In this document: one piece after another, positions 14,501 through 25,255 of the stretch
How positions within the stretch are numbered: the stretch's first letter is position 1
Layout: the number at the start of each line of letters is the position of its first letter
Origin: Ciona savignyi
Lineage: Eukaryota; Chordata; Ascidiacea; Phlebobranchia; Cionidae
NCBI GenBank assembly: GCA_000149265.1
Contig: CH003356.1
Coordinates: forward strand, 69,941-133,940
Reading direction: 5' to 3'
Length of the DNA stretch: 64,000 nucleotides
Made by a program: the position numbers and the translations under genes
The notes under the pieces: model-generated
Told to the model about the DNA's origin: nothing
The model's input: the letters and a program-made list of their open reading frames with translations, nothing else
Database searches by the model: none

Positions 14501-15624
14501 TCTTCCGACCGTATATTTATTAACATTGCGTTTAATTTTAGATCGAGCCATTAAATGAAACTAATTCGTTGGTCACATTTACCACGATAAAGAGCGAAGC
14601 TCGCTGTCGTACAAAGGCAAAATCACCAAAAGTAATCAATTCTTCAAGTTCAAAACAACAGTGTAAACAAACCGAGCAGCACGGAAAATGCTCCGCTCTG
14701 GTTTTACCGAAAACATTCACAAAGAAACTGGATCTATATTCGGTAAAGATAGCTTTAACAGCCCTCCGTTCCATTGGAATTGTAAATCGTTCCCTCAAAC
14801 ATAATAACACGTTCACTTTGGCTACTCAAAGTAGTAATACAAACTTAACTACGTCAGTGCCCAAGTTAAATCGGGATACTAACCAAACAATTCAGAAGCG
14901 CCCCGCTTGTTCTTTGGCGACGCAGACTAATGGAGATAACACCACAGTGAATGTAATGAACAAATTTCACGTCGAAGTGAATATTACACCCCAGAGTGAC
15001 CGCGACGGAGTTATCGTAGAAGATAAAGTTGTGACTGTTGAATTTGATGCTGAAACCAAACGCACTTCTTTCGGTAGTAGAGACGACATACACACAAGGC
15101 CGTTGTCAGATGTACCACAAATACGACTTAAACCAAGATTCCAAGGCAATAGAAATATTGAATACATACCTTCCGCGAGTGGTGATCATTCCTATTCTAA
15201 AACATTGAGTCGATCGAATATTTTATCAAAATCTAATTCCCGAGGAAACTCTGTTCATCAGACACGGTTGGTAACTACAGATCATGATGTCAGAAACGGT
15301 GGCAAGAGGAAAAAAGGCAATGATGTACAGTTGGAAGAGAACTCAAGTTTGATTAATCACAACACTAATAAAACTACACGATCCTCTCCGATTATAAACC
15401 AGAAACCCACAAAATCTTGCGAAGGTCGAAAAGTTAAAGTCAACCTCTTAAGTCCGCAGCATAAAGGTGACAATGAACCAACTGTATCAATTCAGTGCAT
15501 TCGAAACAAACCCAGAGGAAGCAAATCTGCAGCGGAGCATAAAATGCGTTCAATTCGAAAATATTCGAAAAATTTCGTATCCAGCAGACGAAATCAAAAC
15601 GTGTCGAGTGATCTAGCGAGTTAA
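5575..15624 (+). CDS. Multi-C2H2 zinc-finger protein with CtBP-type motifs (PRDM2/RIZ-like?)
   Basis: Spliced model, 22 coding exons, 1,896 aa, all phases consistent: 5575-5589, 5666-5732, 5800-5978, 6077-6182, 6689-6732, 6813-6865, 6927-7075, 7132-7197, 7256-7416, 7483-7701, 9764-9868, 9956-10417, 10497-10605, 10770-11031, 11109-12916, 12978-13064, 13196-13389, 13538-13640, 13742-13969, 14157-14239, 14324-14431, 14542-15624. Six C2H2 fingers lie in the N-terminal third: CDVC near residue 156, CKIC near 259, then CDSC, CRFC and CKVC clustered at about 295-375 with a TGDRP-type linker, and CSEC near 517. The rest is polar, Ser/Asn/Lys-rich and without fingers, except for PLDLR (about residue 923) and VLDFSLK about 20 residues later, the paired pattern known in RIZ/PRDM2 and EVI1 corepressor-binding regions. 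No PR/SET domain is visible. Likely a nuclear DNA-binding regulator; the exact family is unresolved. The start is the first ATG before an acceptable donor. Confidence 0.85.
8212..8328. repeat. Minisatellite in zinc-finger gene intron
   Basis: Tandem copies of a 12-24 bp unit close to GTAGTTGTCCGGRT fill about 115 bp in the 2.06-kb intron at 7702-9763. The minus strand reads as an Asp-Asn-Tyr-rich open frame, a by-product of the repeat and not a gene. Confidence 0.65.
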
Positions 15625-15699
15625 TAATTCGGTTTTGGAGGTTTAAGTGCGTATGAATTGTACTTTATTTGTAGAAAGGCCCCTAAAAAGTTCAAGTTC

Positions 15700-15705
15700 A
15701 ATAAA
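15700..15705 (+). terminator. Polyadenylation signal of the zinc-finger gene
   Basis: AATAAA lies 76 bp after the stop codon. A second AATAAA-like hexamer occurs about 150 bp further on and may be used as an alternative. Confidence 0.5.
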
Positions 15706-17175
15706 GCTGCATCTTTTGTGAAAATCACTGCTGCTTGCAAACGTACTGCCACGCCTATTTATGTATATGTACACAACAATCGTTTACTTCCAGTGCCACA
15801 CAATCTTTTCTAACACATTGTACATACAATTTGCTTGGCCCAACCGCAGTTTTATTTAATAAATTCTCCAATGTAAATATATAGTGTTTTAATATGGGTT
15901 TATTTGGTTATATTTAATGTTGTTACTGTAGATATAATGTTGCTACGAGGTATTACTACACACTTGTTTGCTAAACTTAATCGCTTTAATTACCCTTCTA
16001 GTTGAAATGCCGAATAACCTTCGGATCTGCACAAATGGTATAGGTTTATATTAAAATAATCTATATAAGTTGTATCGAAGCAGTATGTACCATTTCGGAA
16101 TGATGTATGCAAGCATTGTTTACCTACTTTAGTTGCGTAATCTTTCAAGAATAACCAACCATGATTTATGCTTCCTTGTATATCTATAGAGGCGTGATTC
16201 TACCAATGTCTGAACAAAATCAACATATAAGCGCATAAGCCGATACGTTGAAAGAATATAAATACCTAAACAGGCATACAAGAGCAGCTGGACATTGGTT
16301 AAGGTTAGCCGTATAAACACTATAAATGAGATACTTGCTTTTTTTGAAAAATACATGTTAGGGTAAAAGGAGAACATTATCGGTCTTATCATTATGACGT
16401 AACCAAACTTTCCGATATGTCGACCATAGACACGCAAATTCATACGATATGTATTCGACATATGTGCGCATATGAACTGCAATAGTGCAATATCACTATT
16501 TGATCTCTATAGAAACTAAAAAAAACATAAAAGGTTGGATTGTGATGTGGTTATAAATTATGAAAATTGTGATAATAGCAAGTATCCAGCTTTGAACTTT
16601 AGTCCACACGGTAGTTTCATTTCAATAAATTTTAACACAAAGCTCATCGGGCGGTAAAGGTTTACAAAGAGCATGCAAATTAAAACGACACAGTATGTAT
16701 TATGTCTCATGATGCCGACTTTGCTACATTGTGTAGTTTGTATGTAGGATTGTTAGGTCAAGAAACTAATCTCTGTGGAAATATTTAATTCTGGAACTGG
16801 AAGTAATGATGACGACGTTGCTTCGGACTGCAAAAAAAACTTGATTTTATCATGTTAATTAAGCCATATTGTGGTTTGTTTAATCATAGTATCATCATTA
16901 CTAAATAGACTATATAAACACAAACTAGGTTTTTATTACAAATCCTACATCGACGACCTTAATAGCATCGTTACTCTGATATATATATTGGGTTAACCTC
17001 CCGGAGATACATTTGACTATTGATTTTAGCATATGAGCTTTTATATAGATATCACTTAACTGGGCCCTTTTCAACCATTCAGAGTTATCGACAACGAAAA
17101 TGCAAAATAAAATGCACATTATCACTGCTACAGTGTGCATTAAAAATTATCAGACCTACACGAAACAAACATATA
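15706..17175. other. Convergent intergenic gap
   Basis: This gap lies between the 3' ends of the zinc-finger gene (+) and the Arf-like gene (-). I see no coding exon. A minus-strand AATAAA (plus TTTATT near 16932) about 240 bp beyond the Arf-like stop codon is a candidate polyadenylation signal for that gene. Confidence 0.5.
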
Positions 17176-19724
17176 CTACACCTTGTCTGAAGTTACTTTG
17201 TCCAAATCAGCCATAGTTTCTTCTGCGGACACACCAAATACAGATCCACTGTTTTTTCCGTCTTTAACTTCTATTTCTGCGGTTTGTTGATGTATGGTTT
17301 GTCCGATGGGTAAATAAAATCGAAAACTGGCAATAATTGACCATACTCCACTCTTCATAGACCTCGGTGAAGGCCGTTCCGACTCCGGCACAGCTATTTC
17401 TTGGATGGTTGCTTCTGTAATTTTTTGTGCGAGTTTAGGTTGAATTAGTTTTTTGAATTTTTCCGCTGATATGGTAGGTAATTCTGCAAGGTGATCATCA
17501 TCTTTGGTGTTTGTTAAAGGATTCCTTATTCGGTTAATGGCTGATGCTTTGATTCTGGAAGTTTTATCGTCTGTCAGAGCGTCTGAGCTTTTAATTCGCT
17601 TTCGCAAAATCTTCTTAGGTTTTTTTTCTTGGGTATCGGAGTTTAGTGGAAAACTCTTAAATGCCAGCTGTTTCGAACATGTTAATCCCAAATCGTCTTG
17701 CATATTCGTAGTTTCAGAGGACGCTATGCTGGGTCGATTTTGGACAACTCTTATCTCTTCATTGCCGTTTATACACGTTTCTACTTTCGATTCTAAGTGC
17801 TGACTACTTGCTACATTTCTCCGAATAAAAAGTCTTCGAATCTTTTCCCATCCTCCGTTTTGTTGATGGTGGTCAGGTTCAGTACAATCTTTGCTCGTCT
17901 TTGCGAACGTCGCATCATTCTTCTCTTTAATTTCGGTTAAACGTTGCATGCTCCCAGAACGCCTCTCATATTGAGGGTTGTGCGGGTTGGTCGAGAGAGT
18001 GTCTACAACAAGACTTTTGTCGCTCAATGGCTTGACTTCGACTCTACTGTTACCTCGTGAAAAGGGTCCAGCTGGCCTTTCAGTACTACCTACTCGATCT
18101 TTAAAAAAGCTGTTGATTTTGTTATGCACCACCGGGTATACAAACTCTCTTTCTTCTACAGAAATCAAACTGCTTGGTTGACCACCACAGAGGGTGACAT
18201 TTGGCTTCCGAGATGAAGAGTCTCCCACAAAATCATCAGTATGCTGACACCGTTTGTTCAGACTGTCTGTTTTATATATTTTTTTCTTTGCCCTAACTTT
18301 TCGTCCATTTTTTCCTTTTTTGTTTCGATTTCGCTTAAGTTTCCTGGACGCGTGATCGGATCCGAGTGCAGCGCACAACCACGTGAACGCCTCACTCAAC
18401 CCAACCCCAGTTTCGGCAGACACCAGTCGAACAGCTAAAATGAATAAATTAACAGCATTTATTTAGTTGAAATTGTATTTATCATTGTCTCCGCATATCT
18501 GCTTCTGAATATATAACATGTTTTCATATTACTTACTACTTTTCCTTCCGCTTGTGTGATTGGTCAAATCAAGCCTACGTTGCAGGTCGTCCGACGTTAT
18601 CTCTTGAAAGATGTTTTCGGCTTTGTTGACAATCACGAGTAAGGGAATCCCCTTTCTTTCCGGACGACTTAAAATATCCTACAAAGGAACCAATAAACAA
18701 ATACGCCTATAAAGTTATTCATAATAAACTGTTTACCGCTAATAAATCCCTGCTTTTGTCAATTCGCTCATCTTGCCAATCTAACACGAACACAATAGCT
18801 GCTGCAGCAATGAGATAATGCTTCCACAATGGGACAATTTTATCTCCCCCGCCCACGTCCATCACGTCAAGTTCAATGTCGTTGAATTGCAATATCTCCA
18901 TGTTGAACCCTGTGCACAGGTTAATCAATATTTATAGAGCAGTGTCTGTAAATAGTTTATCCATCTGGTTAAATTATATGGTAGCAAGTCAAATCGGCTG
19001 CCGAAGGATTGTGGAGTTAAAACAAGTTGGTAGTCAGTCACTGGGCAGTGTTCTTGTGCAATATAATTGGGACAGAATATTCCTATTTAATTCTGTTAAA
19101 TAGGTAAATCAGAAGGGGTGTTTTTCCGACGAGCAATCGTCGTCGTCGGGTTCGGGCGATCTTATGAAGCTTGCTCAAGGATACAACCGACTACCCATAC
19201 TGACCATTTTCGAACCTACAACCTAACAAGCAAAAAACCAAGAATTGTTAATATCTATATTTATCTTAGATTTAACGTAATTATCGGATGTTGGCCTGAA
19301 TAACCATCATATTTATCAATACTTATTTTAGAAAGTATAGCCTACATGTCATTATATGGTTCACAGCATTAATCATCAACTGGATAGACTCACCAAACGT
19401 CGGTGATGGAAATATCATTTCTCCAGTTTGAAGTTTGTACAGAATCGTCGTCTTTCCAGAGTTTTTTAAACCTTTAGAACAATATCTAATTAGGCTATTG
19501 CCGAAACAAGTAACACCGAAATAACATATTATTATTTTTTCGTTTTGTACTTATATGCTAAATTTAGAATAGTCTGCATAAGTATACTAATTTAGAACCT
19601 ACCGTCTACCAACAGTGCACGTAAATATAGGTTCATTCTGAGTTTGCCTTGTGTAGGTTTACTCACCGAGCATAAGCACTGCCTCCCTTTTCTTGTGTAG
19701 TAATCTCGTCATCATCAATCTCAT
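17176..19724 (-). CDS. Arf-like small GTPase with long C-terminal extension
   Basis: Five coding exons, 569 aa: 19667-19724, 19394-19471, 18737-18909, 18537-18678, 17176-18434; all phases agree. Residues 1 to about 185 form an Arf/Arl fold: P-loop GLKNSGKT, switch-1 PTFGFN, switch-2 DVGGGDKIVPLWKHY, NKAE where Arf proteins have NKxD, and SAETG for the base-contacting SA loop. Two guanine-cycle positions are unusual: the Gln after DVGG (Arf Q71) is Gly, and the Asp of NKxD is Glu. ARL13B also has Gly at the first of these positions. The remaining roughly 380 residues, nearly all in the last exon, start with a Lys/Arg-rich stretch (KLKRNRNKKGKNGRKVRAKKK) and continue Ser/Lys/Asp-rich with no domain I recognise. 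The N-terminus MRLMMTRLL has no Gly2, so it is not myristoylated. Not assignable to a named ARL; ARL13-like is possible but the tail does not look alike. Confidence 0.85.
19118..19225. repeat. Fragment of dispersed SINE-like repeat
   Basis: The string CTTGCTCAAGGATACAACCG followed by TTTTCGAACCTACAA matches the inner part of the tRNA-derived repeat best preserved at 49278-49545. It sits in an intron of the Arf-like gene. Confidence 0.5.
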
Positions 19725-19740
19725 CCTAAAAAATAAACTC
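19725..19740 (-). promoter_or_regulatory. Splice acceptor immediately before the Arf-like start codon
   Basis: On the minus strand a T-rich run ending TTTTTTAG is followed after a single G by the ATG. It is either the 3' end of a 5'-UTR intron or, given that tunicates splice a leader RNA onto many mRNAs, a trans-splice acceptor. The sequence alone cannot tell these apart. Confidence 0.45.
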
Positions 19741-20047
19741 GGTTGACTTGGCCTGGCCATTCTATAGGTCTGGAAAAAATTAATACCTATCATTTCCTAC
19801 AACACTATCTTTACTGTTAGATTTGCACACAAACTGCATTCTTATGATTAATTACGGTACTTCCTTGAACTGCATTTATAAATTCCACTCAGTGGTTGCG
19901 TATCTCTATGATGCTGTACACGACCCACCACGTGTTCTCCGGCCATAGTGTTGAGGTTTTAAGTAGGTCATTCCAAACAGGTTTTAATTTCAATCCCACT
20001 GGTTTTAAACTGATAGATCAAATTTTATAGTAATACCAGTGAACATT

Positions 20048-20290
20048 TCTCCAGCCGGTTAGCTCATTGGCAGATGAAAGGTGGGGTTTAAAATCAAACA
20101 CTGCCTAAACTGTTTGGGAACTGGTGAACGACACTTGCGGATATTGCTGAACCTAAATGAACTGCTCAAAATAAAACAACACACTATATAATAGTCCGGT
20201 AACCCGAAGATTATTGTATCCTGCCCATTACCAACGTCAACCAGATGGTTGGTTTACTACCAGCAGCTTTATAGCCCTGACAAAAAGTCA
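20048..20290. repeat. tRNA-like repeat fragment between two genes
   Basis: GCCGGTTAGCTCATTGGCAGA resembles a tRNA 5' end with an A box, but no clover-leaf follows, so this is a SINE-type fragment and not a tRNA gene. The surrounding gap (19741-20899) shows no coding exon; a minus-strand AATAAA (20499-20504) may end the sphingosine-phosphatase transcript. Confidence 0.4.
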
Positions 20291-20899
20291 AAACTACTTA
20301 ATTCTAAAAAAGTAAAACTTACCAAAGTTTACAGTTAGAATATAGCAAGCATTCTAATTGCAGACTGTAAGTAGTTGAATTAAATAATTAAACAACTGTT
20401 GTCACATACCCCATGATTCATACGAGGATTACGCATATTCCTTGCGTGGTATCGAATGCAATGACGAAAACGTAACCTTTGATTTTCTTAGGCATATATT
20501 TATTCTCAGCGCAGCTCAGTAGCTCTATAAAGTGGACGGTGCTACAAGCTTCAGCGTGTCATGTACAATCAGGAGAAACACAATGCAAGTATGGTAAAGA
20601 ATATATCATCTTTAAGGCATGTACAAAACACGATTAGAAATGCATCAATATATAGTTCAAGTAAAATGAGAAATGAAACTGAGATATTACGGACGGATAT
20701 CTTTGAACAATGTTATTGGAGGTCTTAATAGTTAATTAGTAGATAAATAGAAAAATATACAATAAATTTTATGAGACTAAATGATGTTTGTATGCAGTAA
20801 GAATCAGCATAAAAATCATTGAGTGGTTTGTGAAGCTTCTATGCTATTTAAATGCATAGAAAAACAATGTATTCTAACAATTAGATTTCATTGCAAGTA

Positions 20900-23807
20900 T
20901 TAATGAGTAAGATTGATCAAACGGAAAACCACTGGAACAATACCAAGTGCAAAAAATGTGACGCCTGTGTAGGTAATAAATTTGTAGGCGACTTCCACGT
21001 CTTTCCGTTGCCTAGCACCCGGGTCATCCTTCGAAACACCGACTGCGTGACACACGATATAGAGGCTCACAAACTTCATTAGGAATCGAATAAGAATGGT
21101 GAGCAAGCAGCCAAGAACTGCACGCATAATGCTCATGCAGAGCATATCAAACGTGGGAAGGCTCAGCTGGTAGGGCAGTGAAGCAGTGGGTTCGCTGTAA
21201 CAGTATTAAATTAGTGATTTTTCAGTGATGTAACAAGGTGCAAGACAATTGAAATCTACATATAAAATATTTAGTTTTGCAATGGAATGATAAAACTAAA
21301 AAATTATAATCCAGATACCAACACGAAAGGCTAAGGCTATTGCAGTGCTTTGTATTATTTAAATGTTCCTTATTTTAGTTTAACCTATTATTGAGCTGGG
21401 TTCAAACTTTGTTTGCCAAAGTGCCTTACCCAAGGACCAACTGATTAGCTAGCGGCTAGTTTCGATATCCCACAATTGTTATTTCGATATTGAGTTATTT
21501 TATTCAGCTGGACAAGTATTTGGCTAAAAAACAAAATGTTGGTTTGTATTGCCCAGGTGTGGAACACGGGGGTTGAAACATGAGCCTATGTCAGGTAACC
21601 TCATCAGATTACTTAGTTGTATCCCCGTTTTATAGGCTACAAAAATAGTTTTAGTACCTGGCCAAACTGTTGATTTAGTGGGTAGAGTAAGTGCATTAAA
21701 TATCTTGCCAAAAACACAACCGACTAAATAGCTGCTGGTTTTGATTCCACAACCACTCCCTTATAAAATCTGGCCAGATACAACTGCACAGAGCTATTTC
21801 AATCAAAATACAACATACAAGGTTTACTAGCAAATTAACTAGATTGTTGTATTAGATTCATTTCACAGAAAAAAATATATTAATCGCAAAGTCCGGTAAA
21901 TTCTGTCAAATGACTTCAATTGAACGAGTCAGATAATTTTACTTACAAATAAAAGCCGTACTGATAATGCCACCAAGAAGCACAATGGCAGCCAGCTCCC
22001 ACCCCAAGTATAATAATAGTGTCGCCTCTGCTTGTACTGTATCGGTCTGTGTTTGGATAGATCACTCCTGAAAACATGGTGAAGCAACTTTATAACAAAC
22101 ACATATCTTCACATTAATTTCAAATGTTTGTTCGATTGTTCGTGTTGATGATTTCAGTAGTGGCCATAAAACTTCCATGTTTGCTGATCTAATGCAAACT
22201 GAAGTTTTTACACTTTAACCATTAGATTTATATCTGTATAAATATATATACATATATACTTAAATATTCTGTACATAAGGTTTTTTATATTCTTGATGTA
22301 AAATAAACAGTATAAATTCAATTATCCACAATAACTGAACTAAATCAAAATATATTACCAAGTAAGAAGTGAGACATGATTATAATCCATGGGGCAAACT
22401 TAGTAGTAAGCGTATATTCATCTACCAATTCCATGAATGGCCAGCCAATGGTAAGATATGCCGCAGTAAGTGCTACGCCGCCAATCACATCCTAAATGTA
22501 ACAAAGTAATACAACTTTAAACAAAGAGTAACTGTAATTCGCAGCTTTAAACTGTGACGTTTAAACCATAAAACAGCTTCTGATTTACATAGTAATATAT
22601 AAGACTGTAAGTCTGAGAGTATCACAAACAGTCACCTTTTTAATAAGAAATATACATTTTATTTACAAAAGCGTATTCTATTTGAATTAGAAATGGAAGA
22701 AATCTTCATAGGGGAAATATATAATTCTTTACAGATAGGTGACTAATATTGATACTACTAAAACCCTAGCTCTTATAAAGTACTATGTCTGGTTAATATA
22801 AATCAGTTTTCCTTGTCGTAACAACACAATGTATTTTGCCGACCGGATAGATTTCATGCTATATAAAAAGTATGCTTACTTACTAGGTAGGAATGCATTC
22901 CAAGATATATCCTACTAAAGCTAACTAGAGCACACCACAGACATGCAAGCACAACTCCCAACTCCCAGGGGAACTGTGGAAATAAAAGATATATTTATAA
23001 TATGTTTTTCAAAAGTAGAGAAATATATGCAATTCTCCTTTTTAAATACGTACGATGTATCTTCCATTCATTGCCATTAACAGTGAAAAAGGAAGGGCAG
23101 TCCCAGCAATAGCATGAGTGGATGGAAGTCCAAATTCAGCCTCAACTCTCGTTTCTAATTTGAAGGCAGGGGGGCAGGTAGGACGTGGCCATTTTATCAG
23201 GTCTTTTAAAGCTTGCCCAATGTACCTGAGAAGAAAATAGTGATGAAATTTGAATTAATATGTATATAGTCATTGTTAAGGCAACTGCAAGTTGCGTTGA
23301 ATTTAACTGTGGTACTACTACATCATATGTACATATATATTTTTATTTTAACATATGCCAGAATACTTACATGGTTACAACCCAAACAGTTATCATCTTT
23401 CTTCCAATAAATGGATCAACATTCCAAAATATACATGGAAGGAAAGTGATATAGAAAACCTCATGTCCAAGAAGGGAGCCAAAACGAAACAAGTAATACA
23501 GTATCCAGTTGGTCACTACGTATGGAACCCCATTGCTTTCCTTTGTGGGTGGCTTGCTACAATCTTCACTGTACTGATCATGGTCACAACACGTCCGCTG
23601 AAATCTTTGCTTGATGTTTGATTTTAAAACACCGTTATTTGCTTCGCTGTATAGAGAACTGCTGTGGACTGAATTGCTTGTTTCTAAATTGTTTGTAGTA
23701 CTATCTGAGTTAGGAAACGTTGCTTCTCGCAAACCACAAAGCTCTTGAAAATGTCGAACTTTGTTAAAGTCCATAAAATAGTCGGTGAAACTCCACAGCA
23801 AATCCAT
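20900..23807 (-). CDS. SGPP1: Sphingosine-1-phosphate phosphatase
   Basis: Six exons, 415 aa: 23371-23807, 23054-23225, 22884-22973, 22359-22491, 21947-22067, 20900-21194; all phases fit. It removes phosphate from sphingosine-1-phosphate and other sphingoid-base phosphates in the ER membrane, feeding the ceramide salvage route. It belongs to the PAP2/type-2 lipid phosphatase superfamily. The three catalytic motifs are intact: KDLIKWPRP (C1), PSTH (C2) and SRIYLGMHS followed by Asp (C3). Family landmarks flank them: [19 protein letters not shown] before C1, [12 protein letters not shown] after C3, and a C-terminal [12 protein letters not shown]. Several hydrophobic segments agree with a multi-span membrane protein. 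The N-terminal 90 residues are polar and Ser/Asn-rich, as in vertebrate SGPP1. It could equally be the single ancestor of vertebrate SGPP1 and SGPP2, so the symbol marks the family. Confidence 0.92.
21340..21490. repeat. SINE-like repeat fragment in SGPP intron
   Basis: AAAGTGCCTTACCCAAGGACCA followed by ACTGATTAGCTAGCGGC matches the inner segment of the 49278-49545 element in the same orientation. It lies in the last intron of the sphingosine-phosphatase gene. Confidence 0.55.
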
Positions 23808-25255
23808 CTTTCAGTTGCGGTGCAACAAACCACGCCAGGAAGTAGAATACAATCGGATAGACGGATACGCCCGCGGTGTACGAGCTGTAGCAACGTTCGT
23901 TTACTTAACAATTGCCGCGTGACAGGGCGCGTGATTTGCGCGATCATCGAGAGAATAAAAGAAAGACGATTGGAGTATGTGTTGCTCAAAGCAGACTGAC
24001 TTGAATTGCTAATGCTATGGGTTCACAGAATAATAACTACAATTTCGAAAAAACAATGCGTCGGACAATTCATACATCATCATAATATATATATAGAGAG
24101 ATCAATGGTCAATCTAATGCGGTTTTGCTGATAAGATTAGGTCAAAGGTTTGTCCTGTTGAAAGGGAAAAATAACAGACCGTGAACAAATAACAAGCATC
24201 ATTAGTGAAGCATACACCACGAGTAGTGAATCTACTGGCAAAGATTCTTCAATTATTCACACATATTTACAAAAGCTTCCCCTGCTGACATCTGATCGTA
24301 TGTGATAAGCCGCCACTGTCGTATAGAACATGCATAGGCAACATACTGTCCGAGGGCCAGGTACTATTCAACCATATCCTGTAATGTGGCCCTTGCATTA
24401 GTTGATAAATATGGGGTTAAGATATTGAATATTATTTATGTAATAATCCGGCCCACCAAGCACTTTATTTTCCCACATCTGGCCCGCCTATTAGAGAAGT
24501 TGCCCACACGTGGTAGGCTACAGGCACTGATAGAGACTAAAGCACCAACGATAGCACACAATAAATAACTTACTAAATTGGTTTAGGAAACATCTTAGTA
24601 AAGTGAATAATGGACTTTGCCAACAACGACCAAAACCAACCTGTTTAAATAAGCACGTTCCAGTTCTAAAGCCAGTGTGTTCACTAAGCGATATATATAT
24701 TTACCGGAGTCGGATTGCTAGTAAAGCGTCCATCATGCGTGTCTACTGTTAAACAAGCAGGCAAAACACCGATCAACCGCAAAAGCTGCTGCATTGTAGA
24801 CACAGGCCGTGTGCACGGTGTGCGTGACGCCGGTTAGGAAATATGAAGCCAATAAATGTATTGTAGACAGAATCAGGTGTACCTCCGATATCGAAACGAA
24901 CTTCCTGCAGCAGCATCTACAAGCCGCAATAAAATTAAAAGCAGTGTCCTCATTTGTCACGCATCATTTGCCTAGTGCGTGGTTTCCGTAAAAATGCGCC
25001 AGGCATGCCATACAATCTTTAGTTTTAATGGACTAATGGTGCAAGTATCCATTCACGAAACAGCTGATTGGCAGCTCCGGAAGCTAAATGACAGAACGAA
25101 GTTTAGAACTGTTGATTGCAAACTTAATACTGAAATATTAATTTGAGGGTTAACGATTTATAACTGTTTAGGGCCATTCCAACGCCACACGAAAAAAATT
25201 TTGTGTACAATTTTCACATAATTTATATATCTGTAAGACGAATTTGCAACACACT
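23808..25255. other. Divergent intergenic region between SGPP and SLC13 genes
   Basis: The two start codons face away from each other across about 1.45 kb, so both promoters should lie here. I see no coding exon and no clear promoter element. Confidence 0.5.

Noticed and set aside
20048-20080. Possible tRNA gene
   Set aside because: Only an A-box-like 5' segment is present; no anticodon arm or T arm follows at the right spacing.
17176-23807. Operon of the Arf-like and sphingosine-phosphatase genes (same strand)
   Set aside because: The gap from the upstream stop to the downstream ATG is about 1.2 kb and contains repeats, much longer than the very short spacers typical of tunicate operons.
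24733-24960. 75-codon minus-strand open frame in the gap between SGPP and SLC13
   Set aside because: No conserved domain, no flanking splice logic, and Cys/Ala-rich composition without a pattern.
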